From Bog-473 sp963804055 (lineage in GTDB: Bacteria; Actinomycetota; Acidimicrobiia; Acidimicrobiales; RAAP-2), in the NCBI GenBank assembly GCA_963804055.1, contig CAWDOU010000001.1, positions 558,001 through 622,000 of the forward strand: a stretch of 64,000 nucleotides of DNA, read 5' to 3'. Below, piece after piece: positions 41,473-49,106 of this stretch. The notes below the pieces were generated by a model. That model did not search any database. It was given only the letters and a program-made list of their open reading frames with translations, and had not been told where the DNA came from. The stretch's first letter is position 1. Every line of letters begins with the position of its first letter. A program made the position numbers and the translations under genes.

Positions 41473-41981
41473 CGGTCTACGACCGGCCCTTCGGCCGTTA
41501 CCTCGAGGACTTCGTCCCCGGCGACATCTACCGGCACTGGCCCGGCAAGACGATCACCGAGTACGACGACCACCTGTTCTGCATGATGACGATGAACCAT
41601 CACCCGCTGCACACCAATGCGTGGTTCGCGGAGAACGAGACGGTGCAGGGCCAGAACGTCGTGGTGGGCAACCTCGTCTACTCCCTCGCACTCGGCATGA
41701 GCGTGCCGGACGTGAGCGGCTCGTGCATCGCCAACCTCGAGGTGGAATCGCTCCTGCACCGCCACCCCACGTTCCACGGCGACACCATCTACGCCGAGAC
41801 GCGGGTCCTCGACGCCACGCCCTCGAGGTCGAAGGACGACCGCGGCATCGTCACGGTGGAGACCAAGGCCTTCAACCAGCGCGGCGAAGAGGTCTGCTCT
41901 TTCCGGCGGAAGTTGATGGTGTGGAAGACCGCGGCCGCGCCGGCGCGGCGGCGTCCCTACGGCGACGACGTCTGGGACTGA
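41469..41981 (+). CDS. MaoC-family dehydratase, probable mesaconyl-CoA (or itaconyl-CoA) hydratase
   Basis: A 170-residue hotdog hydratase with RYLEDFVPGDIYRHWPGKTITEYDD and FCMMTMNHHPLHTNAWFAEN near residue 40. The latter is the catalytic region in the MaoC subgroup that acts on C5 CoA esters in the ethylmalonyl-CoA pathway and itaconate degradation. LEVESLLHRHPTFHGDTIYAE forms the second half. It would hydrate mesaconyl-CoA to beta-methylmalyl-CoA, the substrate of the CitE-like lyase at 37641. Single-hotdog length matches actinobacterial members. Confidence 0.87.
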   Translation: MTVYDRPFGRYLEDFVPGDIYRHWPGKTITEYDDHLFCMMTMNHHPLHTNAWFAENETVQGQNVVVGNLVYSLALGMSVPDVSGSCIANLEVESLLHRHPTFHGDTIYAETRVLDATPSRSKDDRGIVTVETKAFNQRGEEVCSFRRKLMVWKTAAAPARRRPYGDDVWD

Positions 41982-42030
41982 GGTCCGGCCTCTCCCGGCC
42001 GACCGGGTCCGGCGCTTCCGGCGCCGCCTG

Positions 42031-42897
42031 TTGGAATGGGGCGCCGAGCACCGCCGCGATCTGCCCTGGCGCCGGACGAGCGATGCCTGGTCGATCCTCG
42101 TGTCCGAAGTCATGCTCCAGCAGACGCAGGTCGATCGCGTCGTCCCACACTACGAGCGCTTTCTCTCGGCCTTTCCCACGCCGGCGGCCTGCGCGGCCGC
42201 AGGACCGGCGGCGGTCGTCCGGCTCTGGTCCGGGCTCGGCTACAACCGCCGGGCGCTGAACCTCCACCGGGCGGCGGCCGTCATGGTGGCCGAGCACGAC
42301 GGAGCGGTCCCGCGGGAGGACGCGCAGCTCCGGGCCCTGCCCGGCGTCGGGCCGTACACGGCGCGGGCGGTGCGCACCTTTGCCTTCGGGGACGACGTGG
42401 CCGCCGTCGACACCAATGCGGTGCGCGTCCTGGCCCGGGCCGTGAGGGGCGGGCCGCTGGCGATCCGCGAGGCGACGGTCATCGGGGACCGGCTGGTCCC
42501 GCCCGGGGGGTCGTGGGAGTTCAACCAGGCCATGTTCGACCTGGGCGCCACGGTGTGCACGGCGGCGCGACCCGGCTGCACCCTCTGCCCGTTGCGCCGC
42601 CAATGCGTCTGGCGCCGTGCCGCCGCGGCCGGCGAGGTGGCCATGCTCGACCCGTGGCGGTCGAGCCCGACGGCGCGCCCGCAGAGCACCTTTGCGGGGT
42701 CGGAGCGCCAGGGCCGGGGACGGCTGCTGCACGCGCTGCGACAGGGCGGCGTGCGCCGGAGCGGCCTGCCCGGTGCCTGCGGCTGGCCCGACGACCCGGC
42801 ACGCGCCGAACGGGTGGCGGCCGCACTGGTGGCGGAGGGGTTCGCCGCCTGGTCGGGCGACGGCAGGGTGAAGGACCCGGCTCTCCGCCTGCGTTAG
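42031..42897 (+). CDS. mutY: A/G-specific adenine glycosylase
   Basis: A 288-residue HhH-GPD glycosylase removing adenine opposite 8-oxoguanine. The catalytic Glu region is AWSILVSEVMLQQTQVDRVVPHY. The helix-hairpin-helix is LPGVGPYTARAVRTFAF and the catalytic Asp lies in VDTNAVRVLAR. The [4Fe-4S] loop C-x6-C-x2-C-x5-C is CTAARPGCTLCPLRRQC. No NUDIX-like C-terminal domain of full size remains, as in other actinobacterial forms. TTG 42031 is the only listed start codon near the domain; the frame is open to 41981, so a few more residues are possible. Confidence 0.9.
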   Translation: MEWGAEHRRDLPWRRTSDAWSILVSEVMLQQTQVDRVVPHYERFLSAFPTPAACAAAGPAAVVRLWSGLGYNRRALNLHRAAAVMVAEHDGAVPREDAQLRALPGVGPYTARAVRTFAFGDDVAAVDTNAVRVLARAVRGGPLAIREATVIGDRLVPPGGSWEFNQAMFDLGATVCTAARPGCTLCPLRRQCVWRRAAAAGEVAMLDPWRSSPTARPQSTFAGSERQGRGRLLHALRQGGVRRSGLPGACGWPDDPARAERVAAALVAEGFAAWSGDGRVKDPALRLR

Positions 42898-43775
42898 GAC
42901 GCTGTCAGGAAGTCCATGATGTGGCGGTTGACCACGTCGGGCCGCTCCAGGTGGAGGAAGTGGCCGGCGTCGTCGACGATCTCGACGACGGAGCCCTCGG
43001 CCATGAAGTCCAGCGGCGAGCTGCTCATGGACGACACGAGCATGCAGCCGTCGTCGCGCCCGTGCAGGTACAGCGTCGGCTTGGGCGTCGGCAGCAGCGC
43101 CGCCGCCTGCTCGTCGGCCAGCTCGGGCACCTGCAGAGACGGATCCCACATGGCGCGGTAGTAGCTCATCGCCGCCACGATGCGCACCGGGTCGCCGATG
43201 GACTCCTTCACCCGTGCCACGTCCCACGCGCCGTCGTATCCCGGCGACCAGTCGCGCCAGAGGCCGTCAATGAAGGAGTAGTCGTCGAGCGGGACGGCCG
43301 CCTCCGCCAGCGGGGACAAGAAGAAGAACATGTACCAGCTCCGCTGCAGCTGCGCGTAGGTCAGCAACGACATGCCGATGGAGGCCGTCGGGGGCACCGC
43401 CGCCGTGACGGCGCGGCGCCAACGCGATGGTTGGTGCGCCACCGCGCCGTACGTCGCAAGCGCCCCCCAGTCGTGCCCGACCAGCACGGCGTCCTCCCCG
43501 CCGCCCAGCGCCGCGTGCAGCGCGTTGGCGTCCCGGACCAGCGCCCCCACCTGGTAGCGCCCGTCGGCCGGCACCGCCGTCGGCGCGTACCCGCGCAGGA
43601 ACGGCGCCACGGCGCGGTAGCCGGCGCCCGCCAGCTCGGGCAGCAGGTAGCGCCAGGTGCGCGCCGTATCGGGGAATCCGTGCAGGCACAGGGCCAGTGG
43701 CCCGTCGTCCGGCCCGTCGGTCAAGCAGGCGAATTCGACCCCGTTCGCCTGGACTTCCATCGTCCGTAGGTCCAT
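42894..43775 (-). CDS. Alpha/beta hydrolase, epoxide hydrolase-like
   Basis: A 293-residue hydrolase: ALCLHGFPDTARTWRYLLPELA near residue 30, then DAVLVGHDWGALATYGAV with an Asp nucleophile elbow near 105, and the His in DDAGHFLHLERPDVVN. The Asp at the elbow suggests epoxide hydrolase or haloalkane dehalogenase chemistry. Start 43775 has TACGTT on the minus strand eight bases upstream. Its stop overlaps that of mutY by three bases, convergently. The start is 43 bases from that of the divergent MBL gene. Confidence 0.87.
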   Translation of the reverse strand: MDLRTMEVQANGVEFACLTDGPDDGPLALCLHGFPDTARTWRYLLPELAGAGYRAVAPFLRGYAPTAVPADGRYQVGALVRDANALHAALGGGEDAVLVGHDWGALATYGAVAHQPSRWRRAVTAAVPPTASIGMSLLTYAQLQRSWYMFFFLSPLAEAAVPLDDYSFIDGLWRDWSPGYDGAWDVARVKESIGDPVRIVAAMSYYRAMWDPSLQVPELADEQAAALLPTPKPTLYLHGRDDGCMLVSSMSSSPLDFMAEGSVVEIVDDAGHFLHLERPDVVNRHIMDFLTAS

Positions 43776-43818
43776 GAGCGCAGAACGTACTGTGCCCGGG
43801 CAGGGTAACGTCGCGTGG

Positions 43819-44673
43819 GTGAACGTCACGTTCTACGGCGTGCGGGGGTCGTGCCCGTGCTCGGGTGATCGCTACCGGCGCTACGGGGGCAACACCTCGT
43901 GCCTGGTGATCGACATCGACGGGGACGAGCCGCTCATCGTCGACCTCGGCACCGGGCTGCGGGCCTACGGCGACGTGCTGCACCGGGAGGTGCGGGCGCT
44001 CGGCACCCCCATGCACGCCACGGCGCTGCTGACCCACCTCCACTTCGACCACATTCTGGGCATCCCGTTCTTCGGCCCCCTCCATGACCCGGGTGCCCGC
44101 CTGACGGTCTACGGCCCGGCCCAGCCCAACGGCACCTTGAAGGACGCGCTCCATGCGGCAGTGCAGCCCCCCGTGTTCCCCATCCACATGGAGCAGTTCC
44201 GGGGCGAGCTCATCACCATCGACGTGGGGTCCGAGGACTTCTCCATCGGGTCGGCCAAGGTCATGGCCCGGCTGGTCCCGCACGCCGGCGTCACGCTCGG
44301 GTACCGGATCGAGGCCGAGGGCCGGTCCATCGCCTACATGTCCGATCATCAGGCCCCGCTCGACCGCCGGGCCATCCCCGACGGGGTGCTCGAGCTGTGC
44401 CAGGACGTGGACCTCCTCATCCACGACGGCCAGTACACCGACGACGAGTTCTCGGCGAAGGCCGACTGGGGACACTCGACCGCCGCCTACGCCGTGCACG
44501 TGGCAGCCGAGTCGGGGGCCAAGCGCCTGCTGCTCTCGCACCACGATCCGTCGCACACCGACCGCGAGCTCGACCGCATCCTCAACCAGGCCCGCCGGCT
44601 CCCCGAGTCCAAGGGGATCGAGGACGTCTCGTCGGCCCACGAGTCCCAGTCCATCGACCTCGGCAAGGCATAG
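43819..44673 (+). CDS. MBL-fold metallohydrolase
   Basis: A 284-residue metallo-beta-lactamase-fold protein. Zinc ligands are in ALLTHLHFDHILGIPFF (HxHxDH) near residue 78, then IAYMSDHQAP and LLLSHHDPSH near the C-terminus. The N-terminal NVTFYGVRGSCPCSGDRYRRYGGN is typical of a family related to cAMP/cGMP phosphodiesterase-like MBL proteins. The substrate is unknown. GTG 43819 has TAACGT at 43806-43811 seven bases upstream; ATG 43774 is possible but would overlap the divergent gene start. Confidence 0.88.
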   Translation: MNVTFYGVRGSCPCSGDRYRRYGGNTSCLVIDIDGDEPLIVDLGTGLRAYGDVLHREVRALGTPMHATALLTHLHFDHILGIPFFGPLHDPGARLTVYGPAQPNGTLKDALHAAVQPPVFPIHMEQFRGELITIDVGSEDFSIGSAKVMARLVPHAGVTLGYRIEAEGRSIAYMSDHQAPLDRRAIPDGVLELCQDVDLLIHDGQYTDDEFSAKADWGHSTAAYAVHVAAESGAKRLLLSHHDPSHTDRELDRILNQARRLPESKGIEDVSSAHESQSIDLGKA

Positions 44674-44691
44674 GGCAGGACAAGGACACGC

Positions 44692-45168
44692 ATGTCGGGC
44701 CTCGACCAGGCCCGGTTCCGCGAGGTGCTCGGGCACTTCGCCACCGGGGTCACGATCGTCACGGCGCTGGAGGACGGGATCCCCGTCGGCTTCAGCTGCC
44801 AGTCGTTCGCCGCCCTCTCGCTCAGTCCGCCGATGGTCATCCTGGCCCCCGCCCGCACCTCGACGAGCTGGCCCCGCATCGCCAAGGCCGGCGCATTCTG
44901 CGTGAACATCCTGGGCGAGCACCAGGAGGCCCTCTGCCGCTCCTTCGCCGTCTCGGGCGGCGACAAGTTCGAGGGCGTCGGCTGGAGTCAGGGCATCACC
45001 GGTGCGCCCGTCATCGACCGCTCTCTCGCCGTCGTCGAGTGCCGGCTGGGCGACATCTTCGACGGGGGTGACCACGAGCTCGTCACCGGCCACGTCGTCG
45101 CCATGGAGATCGGCGAGGGCAGCCCGTTGCTGTTCTACCGGGGCGGCTTCGGGCGCTACGCCTCCTGA
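44692..45168 (+). CDS. Flavin reductase family protein (flavin-dependent monooxygenase reductase-type)
   Basis: A 158-residue flavin reductase-like FMN-binding split barrel: FREVLGHFATGVTIVTALEDGIPVGFSCQSFAALSLSPPMVIL carries the FMN phosphate contacts, followed by FCVNILGEHQEALCRSFA and CRLGDIFDGGDHELVTGHV. Such reductases feed reduced flavin to a partner oxygenase, for example HsaB in steroid degradation. No oxygenase lies next to it here, so the partner is elsewhere or the reductase is general. Confidence 0.9.
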   Translation: MSGLDQARFREVLGHFATGVTIVTALEDGIPVGFSCQSFAALSLSPPMVILAPARTSTSWPRIAKAGAFCVNILGEHQEALCRSFAVSGGDKFEGVGWSQGITGAPVIDRSLAVVECRLGDIFDGGDHELVTGHVVAMEIGEGSPLLFYRGGFGRYAS

Positions 45169-45181
45169 TACCGTTCGCGCG

Positions 45182-45724
45182 ATGCCCGAGCTGATCCCGT
45201 CCACCGTCATAGACGACGTCGTCGTGGTGCACCCCGACGTGCACGGCGATGACCGGGGCCGCTTCGTCGAGACGTACCGGCGCAGCTGGTTCCCCGACCG
45301 CCCCGAAATGATTCAGGGCAACCGCTCGGAGAAGCAGGCGGGCGCGCTGGTCGGTCTGCACTTCCACCTGCACCAGGCCGACTACTGGTACGCGCTGCGC
45401 GGGAAGGTCCGCGTCGTGCTGCACGACCTGCGCATCGGCTCCCGCACCGACGGGGCGACCCAGGTCATCGATCTCGACGGCGACGTCGATCAGGGCGTCT
45501 ACATCCCGCCCGGGGTCGCCCACGGGTTCGCCGCCCTGACCGACGTCCTCCTCACCTATCTCGTGGACAACTACTACGACGCCTCCGACGAGCACGGGCT
45601 GGCCTGGGACGACCCCGCCGTCGGGGCCGACTGGGGTGTCACCGATCCGATCCTGTCGGCGCGCGATCAGAGCAACCCCGGGCGCGACGACATCCCCGAA
45701 GCGATCCGGCCCCACCTGTCCTGA
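45182..45724 (+). CDS. rfbC: dTDP-4-dehydrorhamnose 3,5-epimerase family protein
   Basis: A 180-residue cupin of the RmlC/RfbC family: VVHPDVHGDDRGRFVETYRRSWFPDRPEMIQGNRSEK, then LHFHLHQADYWYALRGKVRVVLHDLRIGS with the catalytic His, and YIPPGVAHGFAALTDVLLTYLVDNYYD. It epimerises dTDP-4-keto-6-deoxyglucose at C3 and C5 on the way to L-rhamnose. Other rhamnose genes are absent from the window, and sugar 3-epimerase paralogues look similar, so the precise product is uncertain. TACCGT at 45169-45174 supports a leaderless start. Confidence 0.85.
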   Translation: MPELIPSTVIDDVVVVHPDVHGDDRGRFVETYRRSWFPDRPEMIQGNRSEKQAGALVGLHFHLHQADYWYALRGKVRVVLHDLRIGSRTDGATQVIDLDGDVDQGVYIPPGVAHGFAALTDVLLTYLVDNYYDASDEHGLAWDDPAVGADWGVTDPILSARDQSNPGRDDIPEAIRPHLS

Positions 45725-45833
45725 GGGGGCCTGTGGGGGCCGCCTCGGTGCTCTGCCCCCACCCTCCCCGAGGGCCCACGATCGGTCATCGGGCCGCGGT
45801 GTGCGGCGCCCCCTCGATCCTGTTGAATAGGGG

Positions 45834-46802
45834 ATGGTGCTGATCGAGGGGCTCGTCGCTGTTGTCGTGGTGCTCGGCGTCACCGCGGCCGTGCTGCTGC
45901 TCCGGCGCTCGCACGATGACGTGCATTCGGTCGAGCACTACCACCGCCAGCTGCACACGCTCGAAGAGATGCGCGGGCACCCCACGGGCGTGATCCCCAA
46001 CGGCAGCGGCGGCGCCGACGGGCCCGAGGGGGCCGAAGGGCCCGAGCGGCCGGCGTTCCCCGCCAGCGCGTTCCGCGTCTCGGGGTCGTCGACGGTGCGC
46101 CTGACCGAGTCGGACCGACAGATCGTCCCACCCGTCCCGCCCCCGCCGGTGCCCAATCCGTCCAAGCCCCTGACCTTCGACGACGCCGCTCCGGAGCCGG
46201 TGCCGGCGACCTTCATGACCGGGAACGAGGACCGGGTCATCCACTCCATCAACCACCGGCCGCGGCGGCTGGGCGGCCCCGCCGCCGCGGTCGGCGCCGT
46301 CCTCGTCCTGGTGCTCGTGCTGATCCTCACCGGGCTGCATACCGACAATTCCACGAAGCATCACGGGAAGCCGGCCAGCGCGGCCACCACCAACGCCACC
46401 CGCCCGCCGCACCATCACGCCGCGCCGACCACGACGACGAGCACCACCGCGCCGCCCGTCGTCTCGGCACCGACCACGGCGACGGCGCACACGGCGACCT
46501 ACATGGTGTCGGAGTCCGCCTACTCGCTGAACATCGCCGCCACGACGGGGGAGTGCTGGGTCGACGTCACGAACACCGCGACGGGCGCGGTGCTCTTCAC
46601 CACCACGTTGCAGTCCGGCCAGTCCCACGCCATTGCCGCCACCGGGCCGGTCACGGTGATCGCCGGCGCACCGGCTGCGTTCTCGGCCACCGTCAACGGC
46701 TCGGCGGTGACGTTGCCGCCGGGCAACCGGGCGCCGTTCACGCTCAAATTCGAGACGTCGTCGTCGACGACGCCGACCTCGACGACGACCACGGTCGCGT
46801 AG
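45834..46802 (+). CDS. Membrane protein with DUF4115/RodZ-type C-terminal domain
   Basis: A 322-residue protein with two hydrophobic segments: residues 2-22 (VLIEGLVAVVVVLGVTAAVLL) and about 148-168 (PAAAVGAVLVLVLVLILTG). Between them is a proline-rich cytoplasmic stretch; after the second is a Thr/Ala/Pro linker (THHHAAPTTTTSTTAPP). The end is a beta domain (ECWVDVTNTATGAVLFTTTLQSGQ, then VTVIAGAPAAFSATVNGSAVTLP) like the RodZ C-terminal DUF4115 domain. It lacks a RodZ HTH. A cell-envelope role is likely but unproven. Confidence 0.7.
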   Translation: MVLIEGLVAVVVVLGVTAAVLLLRRSHDDVHSVEHYHRQLHTLEEMRGHPTGVIPNGSGGADGPEGAEGPERPAFPASAFRVSGSSTVRLTESDRQIVPPVPPPPVPNPSKPLTFDDAAPEPVPATFMTGNEDRVIHSINHRPRRLGGPAAAVGAVLVLVLVLILTGLHTDNSTKHHGKPASAATTNATRPPHHHAAPTTTTSTTAPPVVSAPTTATAHTATYMVSESAYSLNIAATTGECWVDVTNTATGAVLFTTTLQSGQSHAIAATGPVTVIAGAPAAFSATVNGSAVTLPPGNRAPFTLKFETSSSTTPTSTTTTVA

Positions 46803-46808
46803 GAGGGC

Positions 46809-48980
46809 TCAGCCCTTCTCGGCCAGGCCCAGCACGTCGAGCAGGAAGGCGTAGACCAGGGCCTCTTCCTTCCAGGCGTCGTAGCGGCCCGAGGGCCCGC
46901 CGTGGCCGGCGCCCAGCTCGGTCTTGAGAAGGACCCTGGTCGAGGGCGATTCCGCCCGGAGCTTGGCCACCCACTTGGCGGGCTCCCAGTAGGCGACGCG
47001 GGGATCGTTGAGGCCCGCCGTGACGAAGAGGTCCGGATAGGTGCGCGGCGACCCGTCGGGATTCAGCGCCGTCACGTTGTCGTAGGGCGAGTAGGCCAGC
47101 ATGCGGTAGTAGGCCGACGCGTCGGCCAGGGGATTACCCCACTCCTCCCATTCGCCGACGGTGAGCGGGAGCTCGTCATCGAGCATGGTCGTGACGCAGT
47201 CGACGAAGGGCACCTCCGCCACCAGCGCCCGGAACAGCTCCGGCGCCTGGTTGGCGACGGCGCCGATGAGCAGCCCGCCGGCGGAGCCGCCCCGCCCGAT
47301 GAGCGAGCCCGGGCGGGCGATCCCCGCCTCGACCATGTGGCGGCCGCAGGCGATGAAGTCGGTGAAGGTGTTCTGCTTGTGCTCCATCCGCCCGTCCTCG
47401 TACCAGGCTCGTCCCATCTCGCCGCCGCCGCGCACGTGGGCGATGGCGAAGACGACGCCGCGGTCGTAGAGCGAGAGGCGGTGCGGTGAGAAGGAGGGGT
47501 CGATGCTCACCTCGTAGGCGCCGTAGCCGTAGAGGACCAGCGGTGCCGGGAGCTCGAGGTCCTTGCGGTGGACGACGGAGAGAGGGACACGCGTGCCGTC
47601 GGGCGCCACGGCCCACTCCCGGTACGTGGTGTAGCGCGCGGGGTCGAAGTCGCCCAGCACGGGCTCCTGCTTGAGCAGCGTCTCCACACGGTCCTCCAGC
47701 GTGATCTGCAGGACGCTCGACGGCGTGACCATCGACGTGCGCCCGAAGCGCAGTGCCGGCGGGTCGGGCTCGGAGTTGGCGCCGAGCCAGGTGGACGAGG
47801 GGGTCTCCATGGACGGGATGATCCAGCCGCTCCCGAGGAGGTCGGCGGCGAACGGGTCCGCGCCCGTGTGGTCGGGTGAGGGCAGCGGCAGGACGCGCAC
47901 CTGGGTCTGCGCTTCGGCGCGCTCGCTCAGGACGAGCGCACGGCTGAAGGCGTCGACGTCCTCAATGCGCGTGCCGGGGCGGTGCGGGACGACCTCGCGC
48001 CAGGCCTCGCGTGCCGTCCCGCCCCCCAGTGCGCCATCGTCGGGCGCCGCGAGCACCCGGAAGTCCTGAGCCTCGTCGTTGGTCACGACGAGGAACCAGC
48101 CGGCAGTGGTGGTGGCGGGCGTGAGGTGGTCGACGGCGTACTCCACGCCCTCGCGGCGCGGCAGGACGACGCGGGGCTCGGCCAGCGGCTCGGCCGAGGG
48201 GATGGCGTGCCACTCGGTGGTGTTGGTGCTGCTGAGCCCGATGAGGATCCACGCCTGGTCCCGGGTCGGGCCCGTCCCGAGCGAGAAGCGCCTGTCCTGC
48301 TCCTCGAAGACGAGCACGTCGCCGGCCGGGTCGCTGCCGACGCGATGGCGCCACAGTTGGAAGGGCCGCTGGGCCTCGTCCATGCGCACGTAGAACACGT
48401 AGTCGGCCTCCGCCGACCAGGCCAGGCCGTAGCTGGTGTCGGGGACCGACTCGGGGGCGGACGGGATGCCGGCATTGAGCGGGCGGAATTGCAGCTCGTA
48501 CTTCTCGTTACCGAGGAGATCGGTCGAGTAGGCGAGCCAGCGGTGGTCGTGGCTCACGGCCGCGCTGCCCAGGGCGAAGTAGTCCGACCCCGCGGCCAGC
48601 GCGTTCTCGTCGAGCAGGATCTGCTCATCCTCGCCCGGCTCCCCGGCCGGAGGGAGCTCCTGGAGGCTGCGGGCGGGGCGCCGGCAGTGGATGCCGTAGT
48701 CCTTGCCCTCCTCGGTGCGCGAGTAGTACCACCACGGGCCCCGCCGGGTCGGCACCGACATGTCGGTCTCCTTGATCCTGGCCTTCATCTCCTCGAAGAG
48801 GCCGGTGCGCAGGGAGGCCAGCGGGGCCGTGGCCTCCTCGGTGTAGGCGTTCTCGGCCTCCAGGTAGGCCAGGACCTCGGGGTCGTCGCGCTCCCGGAGC
48901 CAGAACCATGGATCTTCGCGGTCGTCGCCGTGGGCCGAAATGACGTGCGGGCGCCGCGGTGCGCTGGGAGGGCTGGCCAT
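46809..48980 (-). CDS. ptrB: Oligopeptidase B (S9A family serine peptidase)
   Basis: A 723-residue prolyl-oligopeptidase-family enzyme cleaving short peptides after basic residues. The N-terminal seven-bladed propeller begins after DDREDPWFWLRERDDPEVLAYLEAEN. The C-terminal alpha/beta domain has LVLYGYGAYEVSIDPSFS, nucleophile GRGGSAGGLLIGAVANQ near residue 570, and catalytic Asp and His in FVTAGLNDPRVAYWEPAK and GAGHGGPSGRYDAW. Length is near the usual 690. ATG 48980 begins at the family N-terminus. Cytosolic; no signal peptide. It diverges from sufB. Confidence 0.95.
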   Translation of the reverse strand: MASPPSAPRRPHVISAHGDDREDPWFWLRERDDPEVLAYLEAENAYTEEATAPLASLRTGLFEEMKARIKETDMSVPTRRGPWWYYSRTEEGKDYGIHCRRPARSLQELPPAGEPGEDEQILLDENALAAGSDYFALGSAAVSHDHRWLAYSTDLLGNEKYELQFRPLNAGIPSAPESVPDTSYGLAWSAEADYVFYVRMDEAQRPFQLWRHRVGSDPAGDVLVFEEQDRRFSLGTGPTRDQAWILIGLSSTNTTEWHAIPSAEPLAEPRVVLPRREGVEYAVDHLTPATTTAGWFLVVTNDEAQDFRVLAAPDDGALGGGTAREAWREVVPHRPGTRIEDVDAFSRALVLSERAEAQTQVRVLPLPSPDHTGADPFAADLLGSGWIIPSMETPSSTWLGANSEPDPPALRFGRTSMVTPSSVLQITLEDRVETLLKQEPVLGDFDPARYTTYREWAVAPDGTRVPLSVVHRKDLELPAPLVLYGYGAYEVSIDPSFSPHRLSLYDRGVVFAIAHVRGGGEMGRAWYEDGRMEHKQNTFTDFIACGRHMVEAGIARPGSLIGRGGSAGGLLIGAVANQAPELFRALVAEVPFVDCVTTMLDDELPLTVGEWEEWGNPLADASAYYRMLAYSPYDNVTALNPDGSPRTYPDLFVTAGLNDPRVAYWEPAKWVAKLRAESPSTRVLLKTELGAGHGGPSGRYDAWKEEALVYAFLLDVLGLAEKG

Positions 48981-49032
48981 AGGCCTGAGAGCCTGCCACG
49001 GCTGGCGACACCCCAGTACGCCCGAGAAGACG

Positions 49033-49082
49033 TTTCGGCTGGCCCGGGTAGTTGTTACTATCTCCATAGGGGAAATTCCCCT
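49033..49082 (+). promoter_or_regulatory. sufB promoter with palindromic element AGGGGAA-A-TTCCCCT
   Basis: TACTAT at 49056-49061 fits a -10 box, with TTTCGG at 49033-49038 seventeen bases before it (weak -35). Just after the predicted start lies AGGGGAAATTCCCCT at 49068-49082, a perfect 7-bp inverted repeat around one A. Position at +1 to +15 is suited to a repressor of the SUF operon such as an iron-sulfur sensing regulator. No regulator gene lies next to sufB. The ATG follows 25 bases later after CAGGAG. Confidence 0.55.
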
Positions 49083-49106
49083 TTCCCTGCGAGCTTCAGG
49101 AGCCAG

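Noticed and set aside
45834..46802. Complete RodZ
   Set aside because: The C-terminal beta domain is RodZ-like, but the N-terminal helix-turn-helix of RodZ is absent and there are two membrane segments.
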